64,000 nucleotides of DNA from Terriglobus tenax (GCF_025685395.1 NZ_JAGSYA010000004.1:1860001-1924000), one strand, 5' to 3'; numbered from the stretch's first letter, positions 1-11,581 are shown. Translations and numbers: made by a program. The notes: generated by a model from the letters alone, not told the origin.

Positions 1-118
1 AACAGGGCGTTTCGTATCCTGGGATTTCGCGGAAAATTTGCCGCGCGTACCCGGAAGAACGCATCAGGATTGAGCAGTACCCAAGATTCACACGAGGGAA
101 AGACAGGAGAACCAACTC

Positions 119-358
119 ATGGCAGACGTTTCAGAAAAGGTGAAATCAATCATTGTCGAGCAGCTTCAGGTGGATGAGGCCGAGGTAACCCCCGGTGCAA
201 GCTTCCAGGAAGACCTGGGCGCCGACTCGCTGGACGTGGTCGAGCTGGTGATGCAGTTTGAGGAAGCCTTCGACATCCAGATCCCGGATGAGGACGCCGA
301 GAAGATCAAGACCGTAAAGGACGCGATCGACTACATCGAGTCGCATTCGAAGAAGTAA
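119..358 (+). CDS. acpP: acyl carrier protein AcpP
   Basis: This 79-aa protein carries growing acyl chains on a phosphopantetheine arm during fatty-acid synthesis in the cytoplasm. The acidic helical fold and the prosthetic-group site [10 protein letters not shown] are visible, with Ser37 as the attachment serine. Its length matches the family. An AGGAG motif sits about 8 bases before the ATG. The next gene, fabF, starts 13 bases after the stop, so the two form the classic acpP-fabF pair. No odd features; identification is very secure. Confidence 0.98.
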   Translation: MADVSEKVKSIIVEQLQVDEAEVTPGASFQEDLGADSLDVVELVMQFEEAFDIQIPDEDAEKIKTVKDAIDYIESHSKK

Positions 359-371
359 CCAAAGGAATCAC

Positions 372-1622
372 GTGGAAAAGCGTCGCGTCGTCGTAACAGG
401 CCTGGGTCTGATCTGCGGTGTTGGTAACTCCGCACCTGAGATCTGGGATGGACTGATGGCTGGCAAGAGCGGTATGGCGGAGATCACGGCCTTCCCCCTG
501 GAAGGCCATTCCGTCCGCTTTGCAGCCGAGGTCAAGAACTTCGATCCTCACCAGTTCATCGATAAGAAAGAGGCCCGCAAGATGGGCCGTTTCATCCACT
601 TTGCCATTGCCGCCGCACAGGAAGCGATGGACCAGAGTGGGCTGAAGGTCACGCCGGATAACGCCGAGATGGTTGGCGTGCATATCGGCTCCGGCATCGG
701 CGGTTTCGATGTCATCGAGCGCGAGCACACCAACCTGATGAACGGCGGTCCGCGCAAAATTTCGCCGTTCTTTATTCCCGCATCGATCGTGAACCTGGCC
801 GCCGGGCACGTCTCCATCCGCTTTGGCGCGAAGGGACCGAACGAAGCCACGGCCACGGCCTGCACCACCAGCGCCCATTCCATTGGCGACGCCTACCGCA
901 TTATTGAGCGGGGCGATGCCGATGCCATGATCGCTGGCGGCGCAGAAGCAGCTATCACGCCCATGGGCGTTGGCGGCTTTGCCGCGATGAAGGCTCTCTC
1001 CTCCCGCAACGACGATCCGCTGCATGCCTGCCGGCCCTGGGACAAGGACCGCGACGGCTTTGTGGTGGGCGAAGGCGCAGGCATTCTGATTCTGGAAGAG
1101 CTGGAGTTTGCCAAGGCGCGCGGTGCAAAGATTCTCGCTGAAATCGTCGGCTACGGCATGAGCTCCGACGCCTTCCACATGACCGGAATGGCACCGGAAG
1201 GCGAAGGCTGCTACCGCGCGATGAACAACGCTCTGAAGTCAGCCGGAGTGAAGCCCGAGCAGATCGATTACCTGAACGCCCACGCCACCAGTACACCGCT
1301 GGGTGACGCGCTGGAGTCCAAGGGCATCGAAAACCTGTTCGGCGAGCATGCCCTGAGCCACAAGCTGCAGGTCAGCTCCACCAAGTCGATGACCGGCCAC
1401 CTTCTGGGCGGCGCCGGCGGCCTGGAGGCAGGCATCACCATCATGGCGATGCAGCACAGCATCGCTCCGCCGACCATGAACCTGGAGAACGTGGACCCCG
1501 AGTGCAGGCTGAACTACACACCGGGCAAGCCGCAACCCCTGGAGATCAACTACGCCCTGTCGAACTCGTTCGGCTTCGGCGGAACCAATGGCTCGCTGGT
1601 CTTCAAGAAGTGGGTTGAGTAG
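372..1622 (+). CDS. fabF: 3-oxoacyl-ACP synthase II (FabF)
   Basis: FabF condenses malonyl-ACP with acyl-ACP to elongate fatty acids. The 416-aa length is standard. The catalytic triad of this thiolase-fold family is present: Cys164 in TACTTSAHS, His304 in NAHATSTPLGD and His343 in SMTGHLLGGAGG. The glycine-rich C-terminal NSFGFGGTNGSLVF is also typical. The start is a GTG preceded by AAAGGAA, 13 bases after acpP, so it is translated from the same transcript. A strong hairpin terminator follows the stop. Confidence 0.97.
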   Translation: MEKRRVVVTGLGLICGVGNSAPEIWDGLMAGKSGMAEITAFPLEGHSVRFAAEVKNFDPHQFIDKKEARKMGRFIHFAIAAAQEAMDQSGLKVTPDNAEMVGVHIGSGIGGFDVIEREHTNLMNGGPRKISPFFIPASIVNLAAGHVSIRFGAKGPNEATATACTTSAHSIGDAYRIIERGDADAMIAGGAEAAITPMGVGGFAAMKALSSRNDDPLHACRPWDKDRDGFVVGEGAGILILEELEFAKARGAKILAEIVGYGMSSDAFHMTGMAPEGEGCYRAMNNALKSAGVKPEQIDYLNAHATSTPLGDALESKGIENLFGEHALSHKLQVSSTKSMTGHLLGGAGGLEAGITIMAMQHSIAPPTMNLENVDPECRLNYTPGKPQPLEINYALSNSFGFGGTNGSLVFKKWVE

Positions 1623-1640
1623 TTTTTTTGAGAAACACGG

Positions 1641-1675
1641 AAAAGGCCGCGACCCTGTCGCGGCCTTTTTCTTTT
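1641..1675 (+). terminator. rho-independent terminator after fabF
   Basis: A 9-bp perfect stem (GGCCGCGAC/GTCGCGGCC) with a 3-base loop is followed by TTTTTCTTTT. It lies about 20 bases after the fabF stop and is followed by a convergent gene. Confidence 0.85.
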
Positions 1676-1746
1676 CCCCTCATAACATCTGTCATCCCAA
1701 CCGGAGGTGCTGCGCTTCGGGCAAAATAATGGCTCCTGCCTTGCAT

Positions 1747-2493
1747 TTAGCTGAACGCCGCCGCAAAGCCGACCTTCAGCAACGCGAACACGATGTACCA
1801 CGCGAAGACAGCGATCAGCCCCTTCTTCACGGACAGCTTTGCCACAATGCCACAGCCAATGCCCAGCGCGATGAATTGCCATATCTCGAAGATATCGAAC
1901 GAGGTCAGCAGGGCGTACAGGGCGCCCGTGTGCTGGTCCATGTAATAACCCGGGTTGGTGCCGACCGGATCCTGGAAGGTGAAGATCTCCGGTGGATCCG
2001 TAACCCAGAGCATCAGGGCCGCCAGCAGAAACTTCAGCATGCCAATCAGAAAGCTGTAGACCACCACCGCGAAGGTCTTCCCGAAGGTCGCCGTTCCGCC
2101 GAAGCCAAAGTTGAGCGTTCCCCAGAAAACGAGGGCATACAGGGATCCGAAGATGAGGTACACCACGGGAAAGCCGTACACCGTGACGCGCATGCCAATG
2201 ACCTGTTGCTTCTGGATGCTCGCCACCTGTTCGGCGGTCATGCTCTGCAGGCGCTCTTCCATCCGCGGATTGGCCTTGAGGGCGCTGTCCGCCAGCCCGT
2301 CATAGCCCACGCGCGTAGCCGCGCTGAAGGTAAAGAGGTAGGAGCCTGCAAACAGCAGAAGGATCGGCAGCAGCACATTGCGGCTGCGGGTCAGAATATC
2401 GGTAAAGGTCCTGGATGGCGCCGTGAAGGTATAAACAACTCGCTGGACTTGCGTGAGTCCGGTTTCGGTGGAGGGCACTGCAGCTTCGGTCAT
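1747..2493 (-). CDS. YIP1-like multi-pass membrane protein
   Basis: This 248-aa protein has about five hydrophobic segments (near residues 41-62, 101-120, 130-163, 194-218 and 222-245). The pattern of early VQRVVYTFTAPSRTF followed by membrane helices resembles the YIP1 family of bacterial integral membrane proteins, whose biochemical role is not settled. The start at 2493 was chosen because AAGGAGAG lies 7 bases upstream; a longer frame exists but lacks such a site. It diverges from ligA across about 90 bases. Family call is moderate; function unknown. Confidence 0.75.
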   Translation of the reverse strand: MTEAAVPSTETGLTQVQRVVYTFTAPSRTFTDILTRSRNVLLPILLLFAGSYLFTFSAATRVGYDGLADSALKANPRMEERLQSMTAEQVASIQKQQVIGMRVTVYGFPVVYLIFGSLYALVFWGTLNFGFGGTATFGKTFAVVVYSFLIGMLKFLLAALMLWVTDPPEIFTFQDPVGTNPGYYMDQHTGALYALLTSFDIFEIWQFIALGIGCGIVAKLSVKKGLIAVFAWYIVFALLKVGFAAAFS

Positions 2494-2529
2494 GGGTATG
2501 GCTCTCCTTGCGAACCGATTGTAGGGTGA

Positions 2530-4689
<2,160 letters not shown>

Positions 4690-4765
4690 CGCTTTGCAAG
4701 CAGATTCTTTCTCTCAGCTTGCGGAATGACACAGCAGAACAGCAGCCATCCTACTTGATCGTTTC

Positions 4766-6439
4766 TTAATGCGCGTCCAGCTCGATCTTGCCGACAATCT
4801 TCGGTGGCTTTTTGAGCAGCAGTACCAGCGGCAGCACGCAGGCCAGCACATACGCAAACAGCTTGTACTGGTCCATGTATGCCAGCAGCTCAGCCTGCCT
4901 CTGCAGCTGGTGATAGACCAGCGCAAGGCCCGCGTAGCTGGTGTCCGCCGATGCCCCGCCCACAGCTCCGCCAAGCGCGTGCGCAGCCTGGATAGCCGCT
5001 ACGTTGCTTCCCGTGATATTTGCCGCAAGATACGCCTGATGTGTCTGCGTCATCCGCTGCAGGAAGGTGCTGGAGATGGCGATGCCAATACTGCCGCCCT
5101 CATTGCGCACCAGAGCGTAGATGCCGGCCGCATTGCTGGTCTGGTCGCCCGGCAGGAAGCGGAACATGATGGTACTGAGCGGCACCGTCGTCAGGCCAAC
5201 GCCCATCACCTGCAGGATGCGAGGCCAGATCATGTCGCTCATGGATACTTCCAGGTTGCCATGCGCCAGCCACCACGTACCGAGTGTGATCATGGTGATG
5301 CCCATGGCGATCATGCGGCGCGCATCGCTTCCGCGGCTCAGCAGCCAGCCCACCAGCGGCACCTCCGCCATGGTCACCAGGCCGGCAGGTGACACGGCAA
5401 TGCCGGCCGTCGTCGCGTCGTAGCCCAGCATCTGCTGCATGAACTGCGGCAGCAGGAAGGTGGTTGCATACAGCGCTGTGTACAGTGCCAGCACAATGGT
5501 GCAGCAGATGGCGAAGTTACGTTCGCCCAGAAGACGCAGGTTCACCACGGGCTTGTCGACGTAGAGCTCCCACACGATGGCGCCCACCAGGCAGCCGACC
5601 GCGACAATACTGCTCCAGGTAATGAAGGTCGAGCCAAGCCAGTCGAGCTCCTGTCCCTTGTCCAGTACGATCTCCAACGCTCCCAGGCCAATGGAGATAA
5701 GCGCAAGACCGCCGAAGTCTACCTGCAGCGGCTTCCCCTTCTGCGCCTTGCGTGCAGCGATCAGGTGCGGCGGGTCATGCAGCACAATCCTCGTGAAGAA
5801 AGCGCAGGCCAGTCCGACGGGGATGTTGATGTAGAAGATCCAGCGCCAGGAGTAGTTATCGGTGATCCAGCCGCCGAGCGTAGGTCCAAGAACCGGGGCG
5901 CAAAGAATGGCGACCGTGTAGACCGCCATAGCCATGCCGCGTTTGTTGCCCGGAAAGGTATCGGCCAGGATGGCCTGCACGGAGGGCTGCAGGCCACCGC
6001 CAGCCAATCCCTGCAGAACACGGAAGGCAACCAGCATCCCCAGCGTGGGAGCCAATCCGCAGGCAGCAGAGAAAGCGGTAAACAGAATCACGGAGCCGAG
6101 ATAGAAGTTCCGCCGGCCCAGCACGGAAGAGATCCATCCGCTGATGGGCAGAATGATGGCGTTCGCCACCAGGTACGTCGTCAGCACCCAGGTGCTCTCA
6201 TCCTGCGAGGCGGAGAGCGAGCCGGCGATATGCGGCAGCGCCACATTCGCAATGGAGGTGTCGAGCACCTCCATGAAGGTGCCCATGGTCACCACCAGCG
6301 CAATAATCCACGGATTAAAGTACGGCATGCCCGATGCGGGCTTTTCTGCTTCGGTCTCAAGCGGGACGCCGGGTTCAAACCCGGGAGCGGAGGTGCTGAG
6401 CGATTCTTCGGCGTCGAGGATGGAAGACTGGCTGGTCAT
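4766..6439 (-). CDS. MFS drug exporter, DHA2 family (EmrB/QacA type)
   Basis: This 557-aa inner-membrane protein has about 14 predicted transmembrane segments, the hallmark of proton-driven DHA2 exporters. Typical motifs are visible: LDTSIANVALPHIAGSL in TM1, GWISSVLGRRNFYLGS after TM2 (motif A-like) and APVLGPTLGGWI in TM5 (motif C). Substrates are probably lipophilic drugs or metabolites. It diverges from a TetR gene, with a perfect inverted repeat 3 bases upstream of the start codon, so repression by that TetR is likely. No ribosome-binding site precedes this ATG; the message may be leaderless, or start at the later Met near residue 38. Confidence 0.9.
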   Translation of the reverse strand: MTSQSSILDAEESLSTSAPGFEPGVPLETEAEKPASGMPYFNPWIIALVVTMGTFMEVLDTSIANVALPHIAGSLSASQDESTWVLTTYLVANAIILPISGWISSVLGRRNFYLGSVILFTAFSAACGLAPTLGMLVAFRVLQGLAGGGLQPSVQAILADTFPGNKRGMAMAVYTVAILCAPVLGPTLGGWITDNYSWRWIFYINIPVGLACAFFTRIVLHDPPHLIAARKAQKGKPLQVDFGGLALISIGLGALEIVLDKGQELDWLGSTFITWSSIVAVGCLVGAIVWELYVDKPVVNLRLLGERNFAICCTIVLALYTALYATTFLLPQFMQQMLGYDATTAGIAVSPAGLVTMAEVPLVGWLLSRGSDARRMIAMGITMITLGTWWLAHGNLEVSMSDMIWPRILQVMGVGLTTVPLSTIMFRFLPGDQTSNAAGIYALVRNEGGSIGIAISSTFLQRMTQTHQAYLAANITGSNVAAIQAAHALGGAVGGASADTSYAGLALVYHQLQRQAELLAYMDQYKLFAYVLACVLPLVLLLKKPPKIVGKIELDAH

Positions 6440-6442
6440 AAA

Positions 6443-6460
6443 AATGACTGACTAGTCATT
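6443..6460. promoter_or_regulatory. probable TetR operator (perfect inverted repeat)
   Basis: AATGACT and AGTCATT form perfect 7-bp arms around GACT. Shifted by a few bases, TGACTAGTCA is itself a palindrome. The site sits between the divergent DHA2 exporter and tetR starts, where a repressor would block both promoters. Assignment to this TetR is inference from position and symmetry. Confidence 0.6.
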
Positions 6461-6508
6461 TGAGAGAAGAACCGCCATTCGGGATTCATTATGTTAGCTT
6501 GGCTTTGA

Positions 6509-7120
6509 GTGCCCGCTAAGCCTAAATCCCGTCGCCAGGTGCTGACCGACTTCCGGCGTTCAGAGATTCTTGACGCCGCCCTGAAACTCTTTGGCAAGAA
6601 AGGGTTTGCGGAAACACGCATGGACGACGTCGCAGAAAAGGCGAAGGTCGCCAAGGGCACCCTGTACCTCTACTTCTCCTCCAAGGAAGAGATCTATGAG
6701 GCCGCCATCTCGCAGGCCGCGCAGGAGCAGAAGGAGTCCATGCAGAGGGCGATGACCGGGGTCACAGGCACCGTCAACCGGTTGCGCGTCTTCCTGACCA
6801 CACGCATGAGCTTCTGGGCCACGCAGCCGAACCTTTACCGCATGCTGGTCACCATTGGCCGCGAACGCCGCCACCGCAAGCAGACACACGGCCTGCTGCA
6901 GACCACGGTCAAGGAACTGGTCGAGATTTTCGAGGACGGGGTGCGTGCCGGCGAGCTTCCAGCACGCGACTTTGAACCGGTCGGCTGGGCGCTGATGGAC
7001 CTGCTGCGCGGCATGAACGAACGCCGTATGTATGGCGAGGCCAACCATACGCCGGAGCAGGATACAGCGACCATCCTCTCCTTCGTACTGCCGGTCGTGG
7101 GCCTAAGCGATCAGGCGTAG
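6509..7120 (+). CDS. TetR/AcrR family transcriptional regulator
   Basis: This 203-aa protein has the TetR N-terminal helix-turn-helix (residues 14-60, ending AKVAKGTLYLYFSSKEEIYEAA) and an all-helical ligand domain. It most likely represses the divergent DHA2 exporter through the inverted repeat at 6443-6460, with a drug or metabolite as inducer. The start is GTG with no clear ribosome-binding site. Its last 10 bases overlap the end of the convergent cupin gene. Confidence 0.92.
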   Translation: MPAKPKSRRQVLTDFRRSEILDAALKLFGKKGFAETRMDDVAEKAKVAKGTLYLYFSSKEEIYEAAISQAAQEQKESMQRAMTGVTGTVNRLRVFLTTRMSFWATQPNLYRMLVTIGRERRHRKQTHGLLQTTVKELVEIFEDGVRAGELPARDFEPVGWALMDLLRGMNERRMYGEANHTPEQDTATILSFVLPVVGLSDQA

Positions 7121-7434
7121 TCTTCGCGATAGGGCGTGAAGACGTCCAGCACCTCGCTGGCCTCGAACGCACGAGCCTGGTGCATGGCATCTCCGGCGAC
7201 GATGATGCTGTCCCCTGCCTTCAGCGTGTGGTCACCGTCGGGGGTGGTCAGCACAATATGCCCGCTGATGACAAACACCATCTGCTGGTGCGGATGCGAA
7301 TGCGCGGCCCCCACCCAGCCCGGTTCCATGGTGTGGCGCACCAGCATCATCTCCGGCGTATAGCTCATCACCTGGCGGCGAAGCCCGGGCTCGGGCGTGG
7401 TCATATTGTCGTTATCGCGATGCGTGACGGACAT
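7111..7434 (-). CDS. cupin-domain protein
   Basis: A 107-aa single-domain cupin. The conserved metal-binding cluster appears as AAHSHPHQQMVFVISGHI, and the second cupin motif as LKAGDSIIVAGDAMHQARA. Small cupins bind a metal and act as dioxygenases, isomerases or ligand sensors; the substrate cannot be told. The stop lies inside the convergent tetR end. ddl follows 6 bases beyond its start, on the same strand upstream, so the two may be co-transcribed as ddl-cupin. Confidence 0.8.
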   Translation of the reverse strand: MSVTHRDNDNMTTPEPGLRRQVMSYTPEMMLVRHTMEPGWVGAAHSHPHQQMVFVISGHIVLTTPDGDHTLKAGDSIIVAGDAMHQARAFEASEVLDVFTPYREDYA

Positions 7435-7440
7435 AGGTTC

Positions 7441-8604
7441 TCACTTGCTGAAGCTGGTTTCGCGCTTTTCGGCATGGCGCTCAAGAGCAAACTGGATCAG
7501 GCGGTCGATCAGCTGGGAATACCCAATCCCACTGGCCTCCCACAGCTTTGGATACATGCTGATGCTGGTAAAGCCCGGCATGGTATTGATCTCGTTCAGA
7601 ACGATCTTCGGATTCCTGATCTTCTTTCCCTGTGCATCGTGCGTTGGCTCCATCAGGAAGTCCACGCGCGCCAAACCGCTGCAGTCGCAGGCACGGAAAG
7701 CGGCAATGGCCATTTCGCGAATCTGCTTCGCCTGCTTTGCCGTAATGTTGGCCGGAATCACCGGCTCGGAGGTGCTGGTGGCGTCGTACTTCGACGCGTA
7801 GTCGTAGAACTCGCGGTCGGGCACGATCTCTCCAACAACCGAGGCATCCGGCGCATCGTTGCCCAGCACAGCCACTTCCAGCTCCCGCGGCTTCACACCG
7901 GGGCCGCCAACGCCCTCTTCAATCACGATCTTGCGGTCGAAGCTGGCCGCCAGGTCCATGGCCGCCGCCAGGTCAGCACGCGACTTCACCTTGCTGATAC
8001 CCACCGACGAACCAAGGTTCGCAGGCTTCACAAAAACCGGGTACTGCAGCTTCTTCTCAATCAGGCGTGTGGCCTTTTTCGGATCAGCCGTCCACTCACT
8101 GCGCAGCAGGGTGACGTGCGGCGTCATGGGCAGCTGAGACGCCGCAAACATGCGCTTCATCGCGTCCTTGTCCATACCGGCCGACGAGCCCAGCACGCCG
8201 GAGCCGACATAAGCGATGTCCGCCAGCTCAAACAGTCCCTGGATGGTACCGTCCTCGCCAAAGGTGCCGTGCAGCACGGGGAAAACCACGTCGAGCGCAG
8301 GCGAAGCCGGCTCCGCCGCAGCAGCCAGAGCAAGCCCCTTGGCCTTCTTCGCGGGCTTAATCGCGGGCGATGGCGGAATGATGGCAACGGCAGGGACCGG
8401 CTCCTGCACCGGCAACTCCCCCACAAGCAGCGCCTGCGCATTGCCGGCCGTCAGCCACTGGCCTTGCTTGGTGATGCCGATGGGCACCACCTCGTACTTT
8501 TTCTTATCAATCGCCTTGAGAATCGAAGCGGCAGAGCGGAGCGAGACTTCATGCTCGCCACTGCGGCCACCGAAGAGAATGCCTACGCGAAGTTTCTTTG
8601 CCAT
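7441..8604 (-). CDS. ddl: D-alanine--D-alanine ligase
   Basis: Ddl joins two D-Ala residues for peptidoglycan synthesis. The N-terminal [15 protein letters not shown], the [19 protein letters not shown] loop and the C-terminal [19 protein letters not shown] are diagnostic of this ATP-grasp enzyme. At 387 aa it is longer than the usual 300-370; an Ala/Pro/Lys-rich insertion at about residues 66-103 accounts for the extra length. I chose the ATG at 8604 over the in-frame GTG one codon earlier. The cupin gene follows 6 bases after the stop. Confidence 0.95.
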   Translation of the reverse strand: MAKKLRVGILFGGRSGEHEVSLRSAASILKAIDKKKYEVVPIGITKQGQWLTAGNAQALLVGELPVQEPVPAVAIIPPSPAIKPAKKAKGLALAAAAEPASPALDVVFPVLHGTFGEDGTIQGLFELADIAYVGSGVLGSSAGMDKDAMKRMFAASQLPMTPHVTLLRSEWTADPKKATRLIEKKLQYPVFVKPANLGSSVGISKVKSRADLAAAMDLAASFDRKIVIEEGVGGPGVKPRELEVAVLGNDAPDASVVGEIVPDREFYDYASKYDATSTSEPVIPANITAKQAKQIREMAIAAFRACDCSGLARVDFLMEPTHDAQGKKIRNPKIVLNEINTMPGFTSISMYPKLWEASGIGYSQLIDRLIQFALERHAEKRETSFSK

Positions 8605-8710
8605 CACGTATGAGGGTACGGCTTGGGAGAGGCGGAAAGGAAGTGCTCACGGATAGTCGTCTCAAAATGGCTAACGGTGGGTATCAGACGAATAGCAGAT
8701 AGGGCATATT

Positions 8711-9049
8711 ATGACCTACCTGTGCTACCCTTCCTCTGTGACCGGCAAACACCTGCTGAGAAAGACGGTCGATGAGGAAGCTCCTATTCGCTGCGCCGCT
8801 GGCCGAGGCCTGCTGCGCGAAGAGGTATGGGAGAACGCCAAGGGCGAGGTTGTCCGTTATAACCTCGCGTTTATTCAGCATGTGCTGTGCGTGAAAGATA
8901 ACGGGCGCGTGTTGGGCTATGACAACGCTCATGGCAAGCATCATCGACATCAGTGCGGATTCGTGTCCGACTTTGTGTTCGCAGGCTACGAAGCGCTTGT
9001 TCTGCAATTTGCAGAACAGGTCGAGGTATTGCGGAGGAAAAAGCGATGA
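8711..9049 (+). CDS. TumE-type toxin (DUF6516-like)
   Basis: This 112-aa protein matches my memory of TumE/DUF6516 toxins: a VVRYNLAFI strand, then GRVLGYDNAHGKHHRHQCG and a C-terminal FAGYEALVLQFAEQVEVL helix. Its stop overlaps the next ORF by the ATGA arrangement typical of toxin-antitoxin pairs. The toxic mechanism of this family is not well settled. The start is uncertain: a TATTAT box runs into the ATG at 8711, and a GTG at 8738 gives a better family N-terminus (VTGKHLLRKTV). The pair sits in an accessory islet between ddl and asnS. Confidence 0.7.
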   Translation: MTYLCYPSSVTGKHLLRKTVDEEAPIRCAAGRGLLREEVWENAKGEVVRYNLAFIQHVLCVKDNGRVLGYDNAHGKHHRHQCGFVSDFVFAGYEALVLQFAEQVEVLRRKKR

Positions 9050-9414
9050 ACCTTGAGATTCGATCTGACGGCTTTGAAGGCTTTACAAAGCGGGCGCTGG
9101 CACGCGCAAAGAAGCTCGACGCTGGGGAAAAAATTCAACCTTCGTTCGGCATCACCTTCGAATCAGCTCGCGAGATGCTTCAGCTGCTGACGGTGGAACG
9201 CACGCGACTTCTGGAGACCGTGCGTACGAAGCATCTTTCGATGAGCGCGCTTGCGGTCCTTCTGAAGCGCGACCCGAAGTCAGTCCGGCGCGACGTGAAA
9301 AAGCTGGAAGAGTATGGAATCGTCCGCCTCCGGGAGCAGATTAATCCGGGGCATGGGCGGGTGAAGATTGTGGAGCCGGTGGCGAAGAAGGTGGAACTGC
9401 GGGCTAGCTTTTAG
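9046..9414 (+). CDS. HVO_A0114-type HTH antitoxin/regulator
   Basis: A 122-aa MarR-like winged-helix protein. The segment TFESAREMLQLLTVERTRLLETVRT and the helix-turn-helix LSMSALAVLLKRDPKSVRRDVKKLEEYGIV match the HVO_A0114 family, which often partners TumE-like or related toxins. GGAGG lies 7 bases before the ATG, and the start overlaps the toxin stop (ATGA), giving translational coupling. As an antitoxin it would bind the toxin and its own promoter; this is known for analogous pairs and inferred here. Confidence 0.75.
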   Translation: MNLEIRSDGFEGFTKRALARAKKLDAGEKIQPSFGITFESAREMLQLLTVERTRLLETVRTKHLSMSALAVLLKRDPKSVRRDVKKLEEYGIVRLREQINPGHGRVKIVEPVAKKVELRASF

Positions 9415-9488
9415 GTGTCCTCACCCCATATTCGGCTGCTGATAGTTACTACATATGTGGGACTAATATGATTCAGAGGTTCCTTGCC

Positions 9489-9722
9489 ATGAGGACAAGC
9501 AAACGAGACAATCGCTCCAACCAGCAGATTCCGCAGAATGGCGAACTTTACGATGTTGATGATTTTCGGCTTGCACTCCATGAGCTGAACAAGCTTGGTT
9601 ACGAGCTTACCTCCACCCATACCCACGGAAACGTGCATCGCCTGAATGTTACCTGCAATAAGACAAAGAATCGATTCGTCATGGAGTGTATCGGACACAA
9701 AGAGTGGCCGGAAACTTTATAA
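9489..9722 (+). CDS. hypothetical protein in accessory islet
   Basis: I do not recognise this roughly 77-aa protein. It begins basic and polar (RTSKRDNRSNQQ), then has a compact fold-like segment (DVDDFRLALHELNKLGYEL) and a short C-terminal region with two cysteines. I chose the ATG at 9489, which has an AGG about 9 bases upstream; an ATG at 9468 would add 7 residues. It lies just after the toxin-antitoxin pair, so it may belong to the same horizontally acquired islet. It could also be non-coding. Confidence 0.4.
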   Translation: MRTSKRDNRSNQQIPQNGELYDVDDFRLALHELNKLGYELTSTHTHGNVHRLNVTCNKTKNRFVMECIGHKEWPETL

Positions 9723-9767
9723 ATCAGTGTGGGCCTTACAAGGTAACCCAGCGCAAGTACCCGTTTC

Positions 9768-11090
9768 TTACGGATAAATCCGATTCAGCGTGCGTGCAAA
9801 CGGAATGGTCTCCCGAACATGATCCAGACCGCAGACCCACGCCACTACGCGCTCAATTCCCATGCCGAAGCCTGCGTGGGGTACTGAGCCGTACTTGCGG
9901 AGGTCGAGGTACCACTGGAAGGCTTCGAGCGGGAGTTCGTGGGCTTCGATGCGGCTCTTCAGTAGCTCGTAGGATGAGACGCGCTGGCTGCCGCCGATGA
10001 TCTCGCCGTAGCCTTCGGGAGCGAGGACATCCAGACACAGAGCTTTGGTCGGGTCCTTGGGGTCGGGCTCCATGTAGAAGGCTTTTACCGCCGCAGGGTA
10101 ACGATGCACCATCACCGGCCGGTCGAACTGGTTGCTGATGTAGGTCTCGTCGGGTGAGCCGAAGTCGTCGCCGTATGTGTGCGGGTTCTCGATCAACCCC
10201 TTCGCATAGGCATCTTCTAACATTGCGTGGGCTTCGTCGTAGCTGATCTTGGGGAACGGAGCCTGGATCGCTTCGAGCTTTGCGACGTCCTTGTTCAGCA
10301 CCTTCAAATCAGCCTGGTGGCCTTCCAGAACGCGCTTCACAATGTGCGAGACGAAGTTCTCAGCCAGCTCCATCAGGCCGTCGAGCTCCAGGTAGGCAAC
10401 CTCCGGTTCGATCATCCAGAACTCGGTCAGGTGGCGGCGGGTCTTCGACTTCTCCGCGCGGAAGGTCGGCCCGAAGCTGTAGACCTTGCCCAAGGCAAGA
10501 GCAGTCGCCTCGATGTAAAGCTGGCCCGACTGCGTGAGGTAGGCCTTCTCCTGGTCGAAGTAATCCATCTCAAACAGCTCGCTCGTTCCCTCGCAGGCGT
10601 TCGGCGTCAGGATAGGCGGATCGGTGCGCGTGAAGCCGTTGGTATCGAAGTACTCCTGCGCGGCGCGCATGATGGTGGCGCGAATGCGCAGAATGGCCGA
10701 CTGCCGCGGCGTGCGGATCCACAGATGGCGGTGCTCCATCAGGAAGTCGACGCCATGCTCTTTCAGCGAGATGGGGAAGGGCGTCTCTTCGGGGATCTTG
10801 TGAATGACCTCGATGTTCTCGACGTCGAGCTCGAAGCCGGAGGGCGCGCGTTCGTCGCGGCGTACCTTGCCGGTCACAATGACCGAGCTCTCCAGCGTCA
10901 GATCCTTGATCGTCTCGAAGACCTGCTCTGGAACCGCAGCCTTGGGAACAATGCCCTGGATGGTGCCGGTGCCATCGCGGAAGATGGGAAACAGCAGCTT
11001 GCCGCTCTTGCGGATGTTGTAGAGCCACCCACGCAGGGTGACGGACTGGCCTTCAAACTGGCCCAGGGACGCGATGGTTGCCAACTGCAT
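9768..11090 (-). CDS. asnS: asparaginyl-tRNA synthetase
   Basis: This 440-aa class II synthetase charges tRNA-Asn. The N-terminal OB-fold anticodon domain ([20 protein letters not shown]) is followed by the class II core: motif 2 [19 protein letters not shown] and motif 3 [24 protein letters not shown] and [11 protein letters not shown] are characteristic of AsnRS rather than AspRS. I set the start at the internal ATG ([10 protein letters not shown]), since the longer frame adds 17 non-conserved residues. Only one copy is seen; no neighbour suggests a special role. Confidence 0.95.
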   Translation of the reverse strand: MQLATIASLGQFEGQSVTLRGWLYNIRKSGKLLFPIFRDGTGTIQGIVPKAAVPEQVFETIKDLTLESSVIVTGKVRRDERAPSGFELDVENIEVIHKIPEETPFPISLKEHGVDFLMEHRHLWIRTPRQSAILRIRATIMRAAQEYFDTNGFTRTDPPILTPNACEGTSELFEMDYFDQEKAYLTQSGQLYIEATALALGKVYSFGPTFRAEKSKTRRHLTEFWMIEPEVAYLELDGLMELAENFVSHIVKRVLEGHQADLKVLNKDVAKLEAIQAPFPKISYDEAHAMLEDAYAKGLIENPHTYGDDFGSPDETYISNQFDRPVMVHRYPAAVKAFYMEPDPKDPTKALCLDVLAPEGYGEIIGGSQRVSSYELLKSRIEAHELPLEAFQWYLDLRKYGSVPHAGFGMGIERVVAWVCGLDHVRETIPFARTLNRIYP

Positions 11091-11197
11091 AACGCTGTTT
11101 ATTCTACGTCCGAAGCCGCCGTTGCAGGCGGTGGCGTGCAACGGCCCTGTCTCCGGACCAGTCCCGCGAAGGAACCGGCCCGGACAGGTTTTGTCAG

Positions 11198-11569
11198 TCA
11201 GCCAGCGAGCGGCGGTGTGCCGCCGTCGATGAAGGTGTAGAAGATGACCACGCGCCCGTCGCGTTCTTCCACAACATCTGTGCCGGTGTACCGGAAGGGC
11301 TCACCCGGAAGCCCGCTGCCCCAGCGACAGATGCCGACAGTGTGCATCGTGTGGATCTCGCCGACGACCGTGTAACGCAAGTCGGGGATGCGCTTGCGAA
11401 TCTCTGACGCTGCGGCGTTGATGACGGCAATGCCCACCAGCCGGCCGCCCGGGTGAATCCACACGCAGTCTTCGGTGTAGGCCTCGCGCATCATGGCCTC
11501 GCGCTTTACCGGATCGAGCTCAATGAAGATCTGGTCGAAGTTGTAGCGCATCAGTTCGGCAACAGTCAT
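11198..11569 (-). CDS. SnoaL-like / NTF2-fold protein
   Basis: This 123-aa protein resembles the SnoaL-like NTF2 fold: helical start ([34 protein letters not shown]), then a beta-rich body ending [16 protein letters not shown]. The family contains isomerases, hydrolases and binding proteins of about 110-140 aa, so the reaction is unknown. It follows the SDR gene by 12 bases on the same strand, so both are probably one transcript and perhaps act on the same small molecule. Confidence 0.7.
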   Translation of the reverse strand: MTVAELMRYNFDQIFIELDPVKREAMMREAYTEDCVWIHPGGRLVGIAVINAAASEIRKRIPDLRYTVVGEIHTMHTVGICRWGSGLPGEPFRYTGTDVVEERDGRVVIFYTFIDGGTPPLAG

Positions 11570-11581
11570 CTTTTCTCCCTG

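Noticed and set aside
8641-8710. operator repeats for the toxin-antitoxin pair
   Set aside because: No convincing inverted or direct repeat was seen, though a -10-like TATTAT overlaps the annotated start.
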